A DNA stretch of 64,000 nt, from NCBI RefSeq assembly GCF_024295805.1, contig NZ_JANCLX010000002.1:32064-96063 (forward strand), read 5' to 3'. How positions within the stretch are numbered: the stretch's first letter is position 1; each line of letters begins with the position of its first letter. The notes beneath the pieces were generated by a model. It searched no databases and was not told the origin of the DNA. It was given only the letters and a program-made list of their open reading frames with translations. The DNA is from Streptomyces cucumeris (GTDB lineage: Bacteria > Actinomycetota > Actinomycetes > Streptomycetales > Streptomycetaceae). A program made the position numbers and the translations under genes. Positions 15,509 through 23,340 of this stretch are shown here, piece after piece.

Positions 15509-16666
15509 ATGACCGACCAGCATCAGCACCCGCAGAGCTTCGAGACGCTCGCCATCCACGCCGGCCAGGAGGCGGACCCGCTCACCGGGGCCGTCGTGCC
15601 TCCGATCTACCAGGTCTCCACCTACAAGCAGGACGGGGTGGGCGGCCTGCGCAACGGTTATGAGTACAGCCGTTCCGCCAACCCCACCCGTACCGCCCTG
15701 GAGGAGAACCTGGCCGCGCTCGAAGGCGGCCGCCGCGGCCTCGCCTTCGCCTCCGGCCTGGCCGCCGAGGACTGCCTGCTGCGCACGCTGCTGGTGCCGG
15801 GCGACCACGTGGTGATCCCGAACGACGCCTACGGCGGTACGTTCCGGCTGTTCGCCAAGGTCGTCGAGCGCTGGGGCGTGGAGTGGTCGGTCGCCGACAC
15901 CTCCGACCCGGCCGCGGTACGGGCCGCGCTGCGCCCCCGCACCCAGGTGATCTGGGTGGAGACGCCCAGCAACCCGCTGCTCGGCATCACCGACATCGCC
16001 GCCGTCGCCGATATCGCCCGTGGTGCCGGGGCCCGGCTGGTCGTCGACAACACCTTCGCCAGCCCCTACCTCCAGCAGCCGCTGGCGCTGGGCGCGGACG
16101 TGGTGGTGCACTCCACCACCAAGTACATGGGCGGTCATTCGGACGTGGTCGGCGGCGGGCTCGTCGTCGCCGACCCCGGTCTCGGCGAGGAACTGGCCTA
16201 CCACCAGAACGCGATGGGCGCGGTCGCCGGGCCCTTCGACTCCTGGCTGGTGCTGCGGGGCATCAAGACCCTCGCCGTCCGGATGGACCGGCACAGCGCC
16301 AACGCCGCGCGGATCGCGGAGCTGCTGGCCTCCCACGCCAAGGTGACCCAGGTCTACTACCCGGGGCTGCCGGAGCACGCCGGGCACGAGGTCGCCGCCA
16401 AGCAGATGCGGTCCTTCGGCGGCATGGTGTCGTTCCGGGTCGCGGGCGGCGAGGAGGCGGCGGTCGAGGTCTGCAACCGGGCGCGACTCTTCACGCTGGG
16501 CGAGTCGCTGGGCGGTGTGGAGTCACTGATCGAGCACCCGGGCCGGATGACGCACGCCTCCACCGCGGGCTCGGCCCTGGAGGTGCCCGCCGACCTCGTC
16601 CGGCTGTCGGTCGGCATCGAGTCGGTCGACGACCTGATGGCCGATCTGACCCAGGCCCTGGGCTGA
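15509..16666 (+). CDS. PLP-dependent cystathionine gamma-synthase/gamma-lyase
   Basis: The 385-residue enzyme is a Cys/Met-metabolism PLP protein. The PLP lysine is Lys205 in HSTTKYMGGHSD. Other hallmarks are YEYSRSANPTR near residue 52, FASGLAAED, the PSNPLL segment and the C-terminal SLGGVESLIEHP. It either makes cystathionine from O-acylhomoserine and cysteine or cleaves cystathionine; sequence alone does not separate these. ATG 15509 has no ribosome site, and a TTACCCT -10-like box ends eight bases before it, suggesting a leaderless transcript. It converges with the sigma-like operon, with a shared hairpin at 16700-16726. Confidence 0.9.
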   Translation: MTDQHQHPQSFETLAIHAGQEADPLTGAVVPPIYQVSTYKQDGVGGLRNGYEYSRSANPTRTALEENLAALEGGRRGLAFASGLAAEDCLLRTLLVPGDHVVIPNDAYGGTFRLFAKVVERWGVEWSVADTSDPAAVRAALRPRTQVIWVETPSNPLLGITDIAAVADIARGAGARLVVDNTFASPYLQQPLALGADVVVHSTTKYMGGHSDVVGGGLVVADPGLGEELAYHQNAMGAVAGPFDSWLVLRGIKTLAVRMDRHSANAARIAELLASHAKVTQVYYPGLPEHAGHEVAAKQMRSFGGMVSFRVAGGEEAAVEVCNRARLFTLGESLGGVESLIEHPGRMTHASTAGSALEVPADLVRLSVGIESVDDLMADLTQALG

Positions 16667-16698
16667 CGCAGGCCCCACGACCTAGGCTGACCCGTCCC

Positions 16699-16950
16699 TC
16701 ACCACCCCTCCAGCGGAGGGGTGGTGTCGGTCGGCGGCAACGTCCACGGCTCGACGATCGCCGCCCACACGCCGAACGCGACCACCGCGGCGAACAGCAG
16801 CACCCAGCCGACGGCCCGTACGGCCCGCCGACGGCGGAGGATCCGCTGTCCCCGGCCCGCCGCCCGGTCCGCCAGATCGGGGGGCAGCAGCGGATGCGGG
16901 CCCTCCATCAACCGGCGGACCTCGTCCTCCTTGCGGTCCCAGGAGCTCAT
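16699..16950 (-). CDS. Small single-pass membrane protein coupled to the sigma-like gene
   Basis: The 83-residue protein has an acidic cytoplasmic N-terminus (WDRKEDEVRRLMEGPHPLLP, PDLADRA). A basic patch (RGQRILRRRRA) is followed by one transmembrane helix (VGWVLLFAAVVAFGVWAAIV). The tail outside is short (TTPPLEGW). Its ATG overlaps the stop of the sigma-like gene (ATGA at 16947-16950), so the two are made together. The layout suggests a membrane-tethered partner of the sigma-like protein, perhaps a minimal anti-sigma factor, but it has no zinc-binding HxxxCxxC motif. The last codons form one arm of the terminator hairpin. Confidence 0.75.
   Translation of the reverse strand: MSSWDRKEDEVRRLMEGPHPLLPPDLADRAAGRGQRILRRRRAVRAVGWVLLFAAVVAFGVWAAIVEPWTLPPTDTTPPLEGW
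16700..16726. terminator. Bidirectional terminator overlapping a stop codon
   Basis: CACCACCCCTCC at 16700-16711 pairs perfectly with GGAGGGGTGGTG at 16715-16726 around a three-base loop. The arms include the last codons and stop of the minus strand gene. It sits 33 bases past the stop of the plus strand cystathionine gene and should serve both. Confidence 0.75.
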
Positions 16951-17462
16951 GGGACCGCTCCCGCCGCGCCCGCGGGGGTGCTCGCCGCCGTGCCGCCGCG
17001 GCGCGGCGGCGACGGCTGCCGCGGCACCCCGCTGCGCATCACGGACACCGCGCGGGTGCAGATCGCCCGCACCCGTTCGACCGGGAGCCCGAGCGCGGCG
17101 GCCGTCTGCTCCTCGGCCACGCCCTCGTAGAGCCGCAGCACCAGCACCAGCCGCTCGCGCGGGGTCAGCCGGTCCAGGGCGCCGCCGCGCGGACGGCGGT
17201 AGTGATGGCCGCGGCGGGCGAAGAGGGCGGCCAGTTCCATCCGGGTGCGGTCGTACGGATCCTCGCCGCGCAGCCGGTCCCAGCGGGCGTACGTGCGGGC
17301 GAGCGCCGTGTTGAGCAGGCGCTGGGCGTCCGCGGTGTCCCGCGTCAGTGGTTCCCCCGTGAGCAGTGCGGCCGCATGCAGCAGCCTGCCACCCGCGCCC
17401 GCGACGAATGCCTCGAACTCCCGGGCCCGGCGGCTCTCCTGTGCTGCCCGCCGATCTCGCAC
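16947..17462 (-). CDS. ECF-like RNA polymerase sigma factor (sigma-70 family)
   Basis: The 171-residue protein resembles the short SigE-type ECF proteins of Streptomyces. An N-terminal helical part (REFEAFVAGAGGRLLHAAALL, RLLNTALARTYARWDRL) corresponds to a weak region 2. The region 4 helix-turn-helix is clear (LTPRERLVLVLRLYEGV, then EEQTAAALGLPVERVRAICT). A disordered Pro/Gly/Ala tail follows. The start is GTG 17462, with a GGAGGCGGAGGC stretch upstream. It probably works with the membrane peptide that it overlaps. Region 2 is poorly conserved, so true sigma activity is uncertain. Confidence 0.75.
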   Translation of the reverse strand: MRDRRAAQESRRAREFEAFVAGAGGRLLHAAALLTGEPLTRDTADAQRLLNTALARTYARWDRLRGEDPYDRTRMELAALFARRGHHYRRPRGGALDRLTPRERLVLVLRLYEGVAEEQTAAALGLPVERVRAICTRAVSVMRSGVPRQPSPPRRGGTAASTPAGAAGAVP

Positions 17463-17575
17463 CGCGCCTCCGCCTCCCCGCTCCTTTAGGACACGGCAGG
17501 TACGGGCGCGCGGTCAAGAGGTCTGCCGCCGGTCCGTGAGATGCGGGCGGCGGGCGCCGCGGGCCGCGCGTTCCG

Positions 17576-18124
17576 TCAGGAGGTGGGCGCGGTCTGCGGT
17601 ACGGCGTCGGGCGCGGTCTGCGGCAGTGCCCCGTTCGGGTCCTGGACCAGGGTGTTGTGTGCAACGGAGAGGGAGCCGTTGAAACGGGTCAGCAGCTCGC
17701 AGAAGACATCGCGCTCCTCCGCCGTCCAGCCCTCGGTCACCTGGGCCATCAGCTCGCGCCGGGAGGAGCGGACCTCCTCCAGCCGGGCCTTGCCCCGGGG
17801 TGAGAGCTGGAGGACGACCGCGCGGCCGTCCTCGGGGTGCGAGGTGCGCTTGACCATGCCGGAGTCGACCAGCGGGGCGACCTGGCGGGTCACGGTGGAG
17901 GAGTCGATGCCCATACCGCACGCAAGCGCCTTGACCCCCATCGGACCTTCCTGGTCCAGCCGGTTGAGCAGCAAGTAGGCGGCTCGGTCCATGGAGTTGC
18001 GGGCCTGTCCGACGCCGCCGAGGCGGGTCTGTTCGGCGCGGCGCGCGAAGACCGCGACCTGATGCTGGAGGGAATCCAGTACGCCTGTGTGGAGTTGAGT
18101 CGTCATGTCCGATTGGGTGGGCAT
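17576..18124 (-). CDS. MarR-family transcriptional regulator
   Basis: The 182-residue protein has the MarR winged helix. Recognition elements include MGVKALACGMGIDSSTVTRQ (about residues 62-82) and the wing VKRTSHPEDGRAVVLQLSPRG. Dimerisation helices flank it. A C-terminal tail has a short repeat (ALPQTAPDAVPQTAPTS). MarR proteins usually respond to phenolic or oxidative signals and often bind their own promoter. ATG 18124 has little ribosome site, and an ATG at 18106 is possible. A 400-bp spacer separates it from ilvA, which runs the other way; no clear target is adjacent. Confidence 0.9.
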   Translation of the reverse strand: MPTQSDMTTQLHTGVLDSLQHQVAVFARRAEQTRLGGVGQARNSMDRAAYLLLNRLDQEGPMGVKALACGMGIDSSTVTRQVAPLVDSGMVKRTSHPEDGRAVVLQLSPRGKARLEEVRSSRRELMAQVTEGWTAEERDVFCELLTRFNGSLSVAHNTLVQDPNGALPQTAPDAVPQTAPTS

Positions 18125-18532
18125 GGCCTGGGGCTCACTTCATGCGGTGGTCTGTGGGATGTGGCACAGAGTACGCGGCCGGGGCCCTGCCCGTACGGGG
18201 GCTGCAGAAACCTGCCGTTACCCGTGCATCCCTATCGGCCGCCGCCCCGCGCCGTGACGGAGGGTTATGCCTGGTGGCGCGGGGGTCGCCGGGTCACGGG
18301 GCAGTGGTTGAACCAGTGGCGGCGGTTTTCCGGCAGGTTCTCCCCGCTGGGGCCCGCGGCCCCCGCACACGCCCCTGTTGGCGCGATGCGGTCACGCCGG
18401 GGGTGGGGCGTGGCGGGCGTGGCGGTGCTGGGCCGGCGGCGCAGGGGCGGGGACTGGGGGAACGCCCGGTTGCCGGGGGTTCCGGCGCCGCCCCGGGCCC
18501 CTCTCACGGCGACGAGCTGTAAGACTGGGGCC
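18125..18532. other. 408-bp spacer between MarR and ilvA
   Basis: The spacer contains several overlapping open frames that read as Arg/Gly/Ala noise, and I accept none as genes. It should contain the MarR promoter near 18150-18175. The ilvA -10 box (about TGTAAGACT at 18518-18526) lies right before the ilvA start. No clear long palindrome was found. Confidence 0.4.
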
Positions 18533-19795
18533 ATGGCTCCACGACCCGGCGACGAAGGCGGGCGAAACGATTCCGCCCCGCACACCGCACCCTCCGCGAT
18601 CACACTCGACGATGTGCGCAAGGCACAGAAGATGCTGTCGGGGGTCTCCCGGATCACCGCACTGGAAGGCAGTCGTCATCTCTCCTCCCTGGTCGGCTCA
18701 CCGGTCCAGCTGAAATGCGAGAACCTCCAGCGCACCGGTTCCTTCAAGCTGCGCGGCGCCTATGTGCGGATCGCGGGCCTGAGCGCCGAGGAACGGGCGG
18801 CGGGCGTGGTCGCGGCGAGCGCCGGGAACCATGCGCAGGGCGTCGCACTGGCCGCCTCGCTGCTGGGCGTGCGCTCGACCGTGTTCATGCCGGAGGGGGC
18901 ACCGCTGCCGAAGATCGCGGCCACCCGTGACTACGGCGCCGAGGTCCTGCTGCGCGGCCAGATCGTGGACGAGACGATGCGGGCGGCGCAGGAGTACGCC
19001 GAGCGGACCGGCGCGGTCTTCATCCACCCCTTCGACCACCCCGACATCATCGCGGGCCAGGGCACGCTGGGGCTGGAGCTCCTGGAGCAGTGCCCCGAGG
19101 TGCGCACCGTGGTGGTGGGCATCGGCGGCGGCGGACTGGCGGCCGGGGTCGCGGTCGCGGTGAAGGCGCTGCGCCCGGACGTACGGCTGGTGGGCGTGCA
19201 GGCGGAGGGCGCCGCGGCGTATCCGCCGTCGCTGGCCGCCGGGCGTCCGGTGTCGATCGAGGCGCCGGTGACGATGGCCGACGGCATCAAGGTCGCACGG
19301 CCGGGCGACGTACCGTTCGCGATCATCGACGAACTGGTCGACGAGGTCCGCACCGTCACCGAGGACGAGCTGTCCAGCGCGCTGCTGCTCTGTCTGGAGC
19401 GGGCGAAGCTGGTGGTGGAACCGGCGGGGGCGAGTCCGGTGGCCGCGCTGCTCTCGGCGCCGGAGTCGTTCGAGGGCCCGGTGATCGCGGTGCTCTCGGG
19501 CGGCAACGTCGATCCGCTGCTGATGCAGCGGATCCTGCGGCACGGAATGGCCGCGGCGGGCCGGTACCTGTCACTGCGGCTGCGGCTCACCGACCGGCCG
19601 GGGGCGCTGGCCTCGCTGCTGGGGGCGCTGTCGGTGGTGGACGCCAACGTCCTTGACGTGAGCCATGTACGCACCAATCCGCGGCTGGGGCTCAGTGAGG
19701 CGGAGGTCGAGCTGCACCTGGAGACCAAGGGGCCGGACCACTGCGACGAGGTGCGGGAGGCGCTGAGCTCGGCGGGGTACACCGTGATGGCCTGA
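18533..19795 (+). CDS. ilvA: Threonine ammonia-lyase (threonine dehydratase) with ACT-like domain
   Basis: The 420-residue enzyme converts threonine to 2-oxobutanoate and ammonia, the first step toward isoleucine. The PLP lysine is Lys72 in RTGSFKLRGA. The SAGNHAQG motif follows, then the phosphate-binding glycine loop GIGGGGLAAG, and a C-terminal ACT-type domain of about 80 residues (SLRLRLTDRPGALASLLGAL). The length matches the shorter, single-ACT family, which may be less sensitive to isoleucine. ATG 18533 lies about seven bases after a TAAGAC -10-like box, suggesting a leaderless transcript. A longer upstream frame has no support. Confidence 0.93.
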   Translation: MAPRPGDEGGRNDSAPHTAPSAITLDDVRKAQKMLSGVSRITALEGSRHLSSLVGSPVQLKCENLQRTGSFKLRGAYVRIAGLSAEERAAGVVAASAGNHAQGVALAASLLGVRSTVFMPEGAPLPKIAATRDYGAEVLLRGQIVDETMRAAQEYAERTGAVFIHPFDHPDIIAGQGTLGLELLEQCPEVRTVVVGIGGGGLAAGVAVAVKALRPDVRLVGVQAEGAAAYPPSLAAGRPVSIEAPVTMADGIKVARPGDVPFAIIDELVDEVRTVTEDELSSALLLCLERAKLVVEPAGASPVAALLSAPESFEGPVIAVLSGGNVDPLLMQRILRHGMAAAGRYLSLRLRLTDRPGALASLLGALSVVDANVLDVSHVRTNPRLGLSEAEVELHLETKGPDHCDEVREALSSAGYTVMA

Positions 19796-19859
19796 CGCTC
19801 CAGGAGTCGGAGTGACGGGTCGGGCCGGACTGGCGCGGTGAGATCGGTGAAACGCATGT

Positions 19860-19873
19860 CGCGATGTATCGCG
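19860..19873. promoter_or_regulatory. Palindrome upstream of the ABC transporter
   Basis: CGCGAT and ATCGCG flank GT at 19860-19873, a perfect 14-bp palindrome about 160 bases upstream of the ABC ATPase start. A TACTCT -10-like box follows at 19880-19885. The site resembles PadR/TetR-type operators with TATCGCG half-sites, but no regulator gene is adjacent. It is a candidate only. Confidence 0.4.
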
Positions 19874-20031
19874 TCTGCGCTACTCTTCCTATCTGCCTAC
19901 TGCCGCACGCTGCACAAAGCGGCGGAAATATGCCTTTATTGAGAAGGCGCATCCGCCGTGGCGAAAAACAGTCGCTCACCGCGGCGTCAGAAGATCTCCG
20001 TGGAACGACCCAACCTCCTGGGAGTGCCAAC

Positions 20032-21114
20032 ATGCCAGGCGCTATTCATGCCGAGGGTCTGGTGAAAACCTTCGGCGACGTAAGGGCTCTGGACGGCGTC
20101 GACCTCGACGTACCCGAAGGAACCGTGCTCGGACTGCTCGGCCCGAACGGCGCCGGCAAGACCACGGCGGTGCGTGTCCTCACCACCCTGCTCCGCCCGG
20201 ACAGCGGACGGGCGGTGGTCGCGGGTGTGGATGTCCTGAAACACCCCAACGAGGTCCGCCGCTCGATCGGGCTGTCCGGCCAGTTCGCGGCCGTCGACGA
20301 GTATCTGACCGGCCGCGAGAACCTCGAGATGGTCGGGCAGCTCTACCAGATGCCCGCGCGGGCGGCCAAGGCGCGCGCGGGCGAGCTGTTGGAACGGTTC
20401 AACCTCACGGACGCCGCCGACCGCACCGCCAAGACCTACTCCGGCGGTATGCGGCGCCGCCTGGACCTCGCGGCGGCCCTGGTCGTCAGCCCGCCGGTGA
20501 TGTTCATGGACGAGCCGACCACCGGCCTCGACCCGCGCAACCGGCAGGCGCTGTGGGAGGTCATCCAGGAACTGGTGGCCGGCGGTACGACCCTGCTGCT
20601 GACCACGCAGTACCTGGAGGAGGCGGACCACCTGGCGCATGACATCTGCGTCATCGACCGCGGCCGGGTCATCGCGCGCGGCACCTCCGACCAGCTCAAG
20701 GCCCGCACCGGCGGGGAGCGGGTGGAGGTCGTGGTGCACGAGCGCGACCACATCGCGGTCGCGGAGCAGGTGCTGCGCGCCCTGGGCAAGGGCGAGACCA
20801 CCGTGCAGGAGCACACCCGCAAGGTCACCGTCCCGGTCGTCGGCGGGGCCAAACTGCTCGCCGAGGTCATCCGGGAACTGGACAACCGCGGCGTCGAGAT
20901 CGATGACATCGGGCTGCGCCGCCCGACCCTCGACGACGTGTTCATCTCCCTCACCGGCCACGGTGCCGAGGAGGACGGCGCGGATCCGGGCCGCACGTCC
21001 GCGGACGCGGACCAGGCGCCCGCCGGGACCGCCGGGGCCGCCGGGACCACCGGCACCGCTGGCACTACCGGGACCACCGGCACCACCGGCACCACCGGCA
21101 AGGGAGGAAAGTGA
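20032..21114 (+). CDS. ABC transporter ATP-binding protein (DrrA-type)
   Basis: The 360-residue ATPase is of the daunorubicin-resistance DrrA type. Walker A is GPNGAGKTT (37-45), the signature YSGGM (136-140) and Walker B VMFMDEP (156-162). The DrrA-specific C-terminal region follows (RRPTLDDVFISLTGHGAEE). The last 30 residues are an unusual run of (Ala/Thr)-Gly-Thr triplets coded by nine 9-bp units. ATG 20032 is preceded by GGGAG; the frame is open much further upstream but without a site. It pairs with the permease at 21114, with which its stop overlaps as TGATG. Substrate is unknown; export of a drug or lipid is likely. Confidence 0.93.
   Translation: MPGAIHAEGLVKTFGDVRALDGVDLDVPEGTVLGLLGPNGAGKTTAVRVLTTLLRPDSGRAVVAGVDVLKHPNEVRRSIGLSGQFAAVDEYLTGRENLEMVGQLYQMPARAAKARAGELLERFNLTDAADRTAKTYSGGMRRRLDLAAALVVSPPVMFMDEPTTGLDPRNRQALWEVIQELVAGGTTLLLTTQYLEEADHLAHDICVIDRGRVIARGTSDQLKARTGGERVEVVVHERDHIAVAEQVLRALGKGETTVQEHTRKVTVPVVGGAKLLAEVIRELDNRGVEIDDIGLRRPTLDDVFISLTGHGAEEDGADPGRTSADADQAPAGTAGAAGTTGTAGTTGTTGTTGTTGKGGK
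21022..21102 (+). repeat. Nine-unit in-frame 9-bp tandem repeat
   Basis: Nine consecutive 9-base units variant on GCCGGGACC or ACCGGCACC code for Ala/Thr-Gly-Thr triplets at the end of the ABC ATPase (residues 331-357). The last five units are closest to each other. The repeat length is a multiple of three, so copy-number change would keep the frame. Confidence 0.85.
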
Positions 21115-21977
21115 TGGCCGTCGTCGAGGAGACCGGTGCCACCGTCGCTGCGGCGCCCCGCCCGCGCGGCGGACCGCTGGCATCCGTACGGGATTCCCTG
21201 GTGGTCGCCAAGCGGAATCTGATCCGGATGATGCGCATCCCGGAAGTGGTCATCTTCGGCCTGATCCAGCCGATCATGTTCGTGGTGCTGTTCAGCTATG
21301 TCTTCGGTGGCGCGATCATGATCCCCGGGCAGAGCAGCACGGACGCGACGGTATATCGCGAGTTCCTGATGGCCGGGATCTTCGCGCAGACGGTGACCTT
21401 CGCCACCGCGGGCGCGGGCGCCGGGATCGCCGACGATATGCACAAGGGGCTGATCGACCGCTTCCGCTCACTGCCGATGGCACGCGGCGCGGTGCTCACC
21501 GGCCGTACGCTCGCGGATCTGGTGCAGACGGCGCTCACCCTGGTCGTGCTGGCGATCGTCGCGCTCATCGTGGGCTGGCGGATCCACGACGGAATCCTGA
21601 ACGCACTCGCCGCCTTCGGGCTGCTGCTTCTGCTCGGCTACGCCTTCTCCTGGATCGGCGCGCTGATCGGGCTGTCGGTACGGACGCCCGAGGCGGCCAC
21701 GTCCGGTGGGCTGATCTGGCTGTTCCCGCTGACCTTCATCTCCAACGCCTTCGTGCCCTCCAGCCAGATGCCCGCGTTCCTGGGGCACATCGCCGACTGG
21801 AACCCGTTCAGCGCCACCGTCCAGGGCTGCCGTGAGCTGTTCGGCAATCCGCAGGGCGTGGTCTCGGACGCCTGGCCGATGCAGCATCCGGTGGCGGCGT
21901 CGGTGCTCTGGTCGGTCGTGATCATCCTGGCCTTCCGGACGCTGTCGGTCCGGAAGTACCGCTCGGCGACCGCCTGA
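21114..21977 (+). CDS. ABC-2 type transporter permease (DrrB-type)
   Basis: The 287-residue protein is an ABC-2 permease with about six transmembrane helices. Helices are visible at VVIFGLIQPIMFVVLFSYVF, QTVTFATAGAGAG, LTLVVLAIVALIVGW, ALAAFGLLLLLGYAFSWIGA, GGLIWLFPLTFISNAFV and SVLWSVVIILAF. The NPF segment in the loop before the last helix (WNPFSATVQGCRELF) is typical of DrrB-like proteins. It forms the membrane part with the DrrA-like ATPase, whose stop overlaps its start. The start is ATG 21114 (GTG 21111 is also in frame) after AGGGAGGAAA. A terminator hairpin follows at 22039. Confidence 0.93.
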   Translation: MAVVEETGATVAAAPRPRGGPLASVRDSLVVAKRNLIRMMRIPEVVIFGLIQPIMFVVLFSYVFGGAIMIPGQSSTDATVYREFLMAGIFAQTVTFATAGAGAGIADDMHKGLIDRFRSLPMARGAVLTGRTLADLVQTALTLVVLAIVALIVGWRIHDGILNALAAFGLLLLLGYAFSWIGALIGLSVRTPEAATSGGLIWLFPLTFISNAFVPSSQMPAFLGHIADWNPFSATVQGCRELFGNPQGVVSDAWPMQHPVAASVLWSVVIILAFRTLSVRKYRSATA

Positions 21978-22038
21978 GCCCACCCGGTCCGGCCCCTGGA
22001 GGGCCGGATCCCGGAACCCGCGGACAGCGCGGACAGCG

Positions 22039-22072
22039 CGGAGCCCCGGCCGTTCCGACGGCCGGGGCTCCG
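22039..22072. terminator. Terminator between permease and greA
   Basis: CGGAGCCCCGGCCGT at 22039-22053 pairs perfectly with ACGGCCGGGGCTCCG at 22058-22072 around TCCG. It lies between convergent genes and should serve both. Confidence 0.9.
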
Positions 22073-22098
22073 CGCGAGGTACGGCGGGCGAGGGGCGC

Positions 22099-22596
22099 TC
22101 AGCCCTGGTACGGCTTGGCCTCCAGGATCCGCACCGACGCGGTGCGGCCGTTGGGCAGCTCGTACTCGGCGTCCTGGCCGATCTTCTTGCCGGTCACACC
22201 CGAGCCCAGCGGAGACTGCGGGGAGTAGGTCTCGATGTCCGCGCTCGCGTACTCACGAGAGGCCAGCAGGAAGGTGAGGGTGTCATCCGGGTCGCCGTCG
22301 AAGGCGATCGTGACCACCATGCCGGGGGCGACCACACCGGTGTCCGCGGGTGCCTCGCCGACCTTCGCCTGCTCCAGGAGCTGCGTCAGCTGACGCACCC
22401 GGAGCTCCTGCTTGCCCTGCTCCTCCTTGGCGGCGTGGTAACCCCCGTTCTCGCGGAGGTCACCCTCCTCCCGGGCAGCCTCGATCTTCTTGGCGATCTC
22501 GACACGTGCAGGACCCGACAGGTACTCCAGCTCGGCCTTGAGCTGGTCGTACGCCTCCTGGGTCAGCCAGGTGACGTTCTCGCTGGTCTGGGTCAC
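22099..22596 (-). CDS. greA: Transcription elongation factor GreA
   Basis: The 165-residue protein has the GreA coiled coil (about residues 10-80: TQEAYDQLKAELEYL, then EAAREEGDLRENGGYHAAKEEQ), including the conserved Asp-Leu-Arg-Glu-Asn loop. This loop carries the acidic tip residues that stimulate RNA polymerase cleavage of backtracked transcripts. The C-terminal FKBP-like domain follows (GMVVTIAFDGDPDDTLTFLL, and SPLGSGVTGKKIGQ). GTG 22596 is chosen because GAGGAGC lies six bases upstream. A longer frame begins ten codons earlier but without a site. Single gene, convergent with the transporter. Confidence 0.95.
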   Translation of the reverse strand: MTQTSENVTWLTQEAYDQLKAELEYLSGPARVEIAKKIEAAREEGDLRENGGYHAAKEEQGKQELRVRQLTQLLEQAKVGEAPADTGVVAPGMVVTIAFDGDPDDTLTFLLASREYASADIETYSPQSPLGSGVTGKKIGQDAEYELPNGRTASVRILEAKPYQG

Positions 22597-22834
22597 AGGT
22601 GCTCCTCGTCGGTACTGGGAATACAAATGAACGCCCTACTCAGAAGGGTGCGCCTTCAAAGCCGGGCGAAACCACGAGCCTAACAATTCCGGCAACAAAC
22701 AGGGAGGAGGGAACTGGGCGGAACCCGGAGGAAACCTGTCAGCCCTGGTCAGATCGCACTCCGCTGAACGACACGTACCGTCCGTTCATCGGACACCCGG
22801 TCGGCGGACGGCTCCATCGCCTCCCCGTGGGGGC

Positions 22835-23245
22835 TCAGCGGCCCGAGGCGGCCTTGCAGTCGACCAGCTCTGCGGCGGTGGCACGGCCCGTGGTGCGCAC
22901 CGTGACGACCTTCACGAGCTCGTCCTCGCGCTGGGCGAAGGTGAAGTCCTTACGGCCCACCTCGGCGTGGTCCTTGTCCAGCGTACGGACCGTGCAGACC
23001 CCGGTGGTGTCCTGGTCCTTCATGACCTCGAGCCGGACCTCGACGGCGTCCTCCGCGACCACCTGGAAACCGAGCACCCGGCCGCTGACGTCCTCGCCGG
23101 TGATGTACGCGTATCCGAACCAGGAGATCAGGGCGAGCAGCCCGGCACCGAGCACGGCTCCCACGATCTTCAGCGTCCGGTCAGCGCGTGCGTCGGCAGA
23201 GCGGCCGTAGCGCCCGTCGGGCAGACCTTCGCGCACCGCGGCCAT
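22835..23245 (-). CDS. DUF4307 membrane protein
   Basis: The 136-residue protein has a short cytoplasmic N-terminus with GLPDGRYGRSADARAD and a transmembrane helix (LKIVGAVLGAGLLALISWFGYAYI). A secreted beta-sandwich follows with VEVRLEVMKDQ, two cysteines (GVCTVR, LVDCKA) and RTTGRATAAEL. This is the DUF4307 layout, and DUF4307 genes are typically divergent from mca in actinobacteria, as here. The function is unknown. ATG 23245 follows GGAGGA. It is likely a membrane-anchored extracytoplasmic protein linked by context to mycothiol detoxification. Confidence 0.9.
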   Translation of the reverse strand: MAAVREGLPDGRYGRSADARADRTLKIVGAVLGAGLLALISWFGYAYITGEDVSGRVLGFQVVAEDAVEVRLEVMKDQDTTGVCTVRTLDKDHAEVGRKDFTFAQREDELVKVVTVRTTGRATAAELVDCKAASGR

Positions 23246-23289
23246 GATCCTTCCTCCTGCTCGGGGGACTCGGAATTATTCGACCCCGC

Positions 23290-23340
23290 CGTGGGTCACT
23301 ATAGAAGCCGTCTTCCGCGACGAATCACTGAGGATCGAAC
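23290..23340 (+). promoter_or_regulatory. mca promoter region
   Basis: TATAGA at 23300-23305 is a plausible -10 box. It places the transcription start about 30 bases before the mca TTG start at 23341. The -35 hexamer is not clear. The spacer is shared with the divergent DUF4307 gene. Confidence 0.4.

Noticed and set aside
18142..18522. A 126-codon frame in the MarR-ilvA spacer
   Set aside because: No ribosome site, no homology visible and a composition expected of GC-rich noise.
17837..18532. A 230-codon extension of the IlvA reading frame
   Set aside because: It overlaps the MarR gene antisense and is of random composition; IlvA is complete from 18533.
19864..20031. 56-codon extension of the ABC ATPase with MYRVCATLPICLL start
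   Set aside because: It contains the palindrome and probable promoter, and ATG 20032 has a ribosome site and the conserved N-terminus.
21022..21102. CRISPR-like tandem repeat
   Set aside because: Units are contiguous 9-bp codons inside a gene with no spacers and no cas genes.
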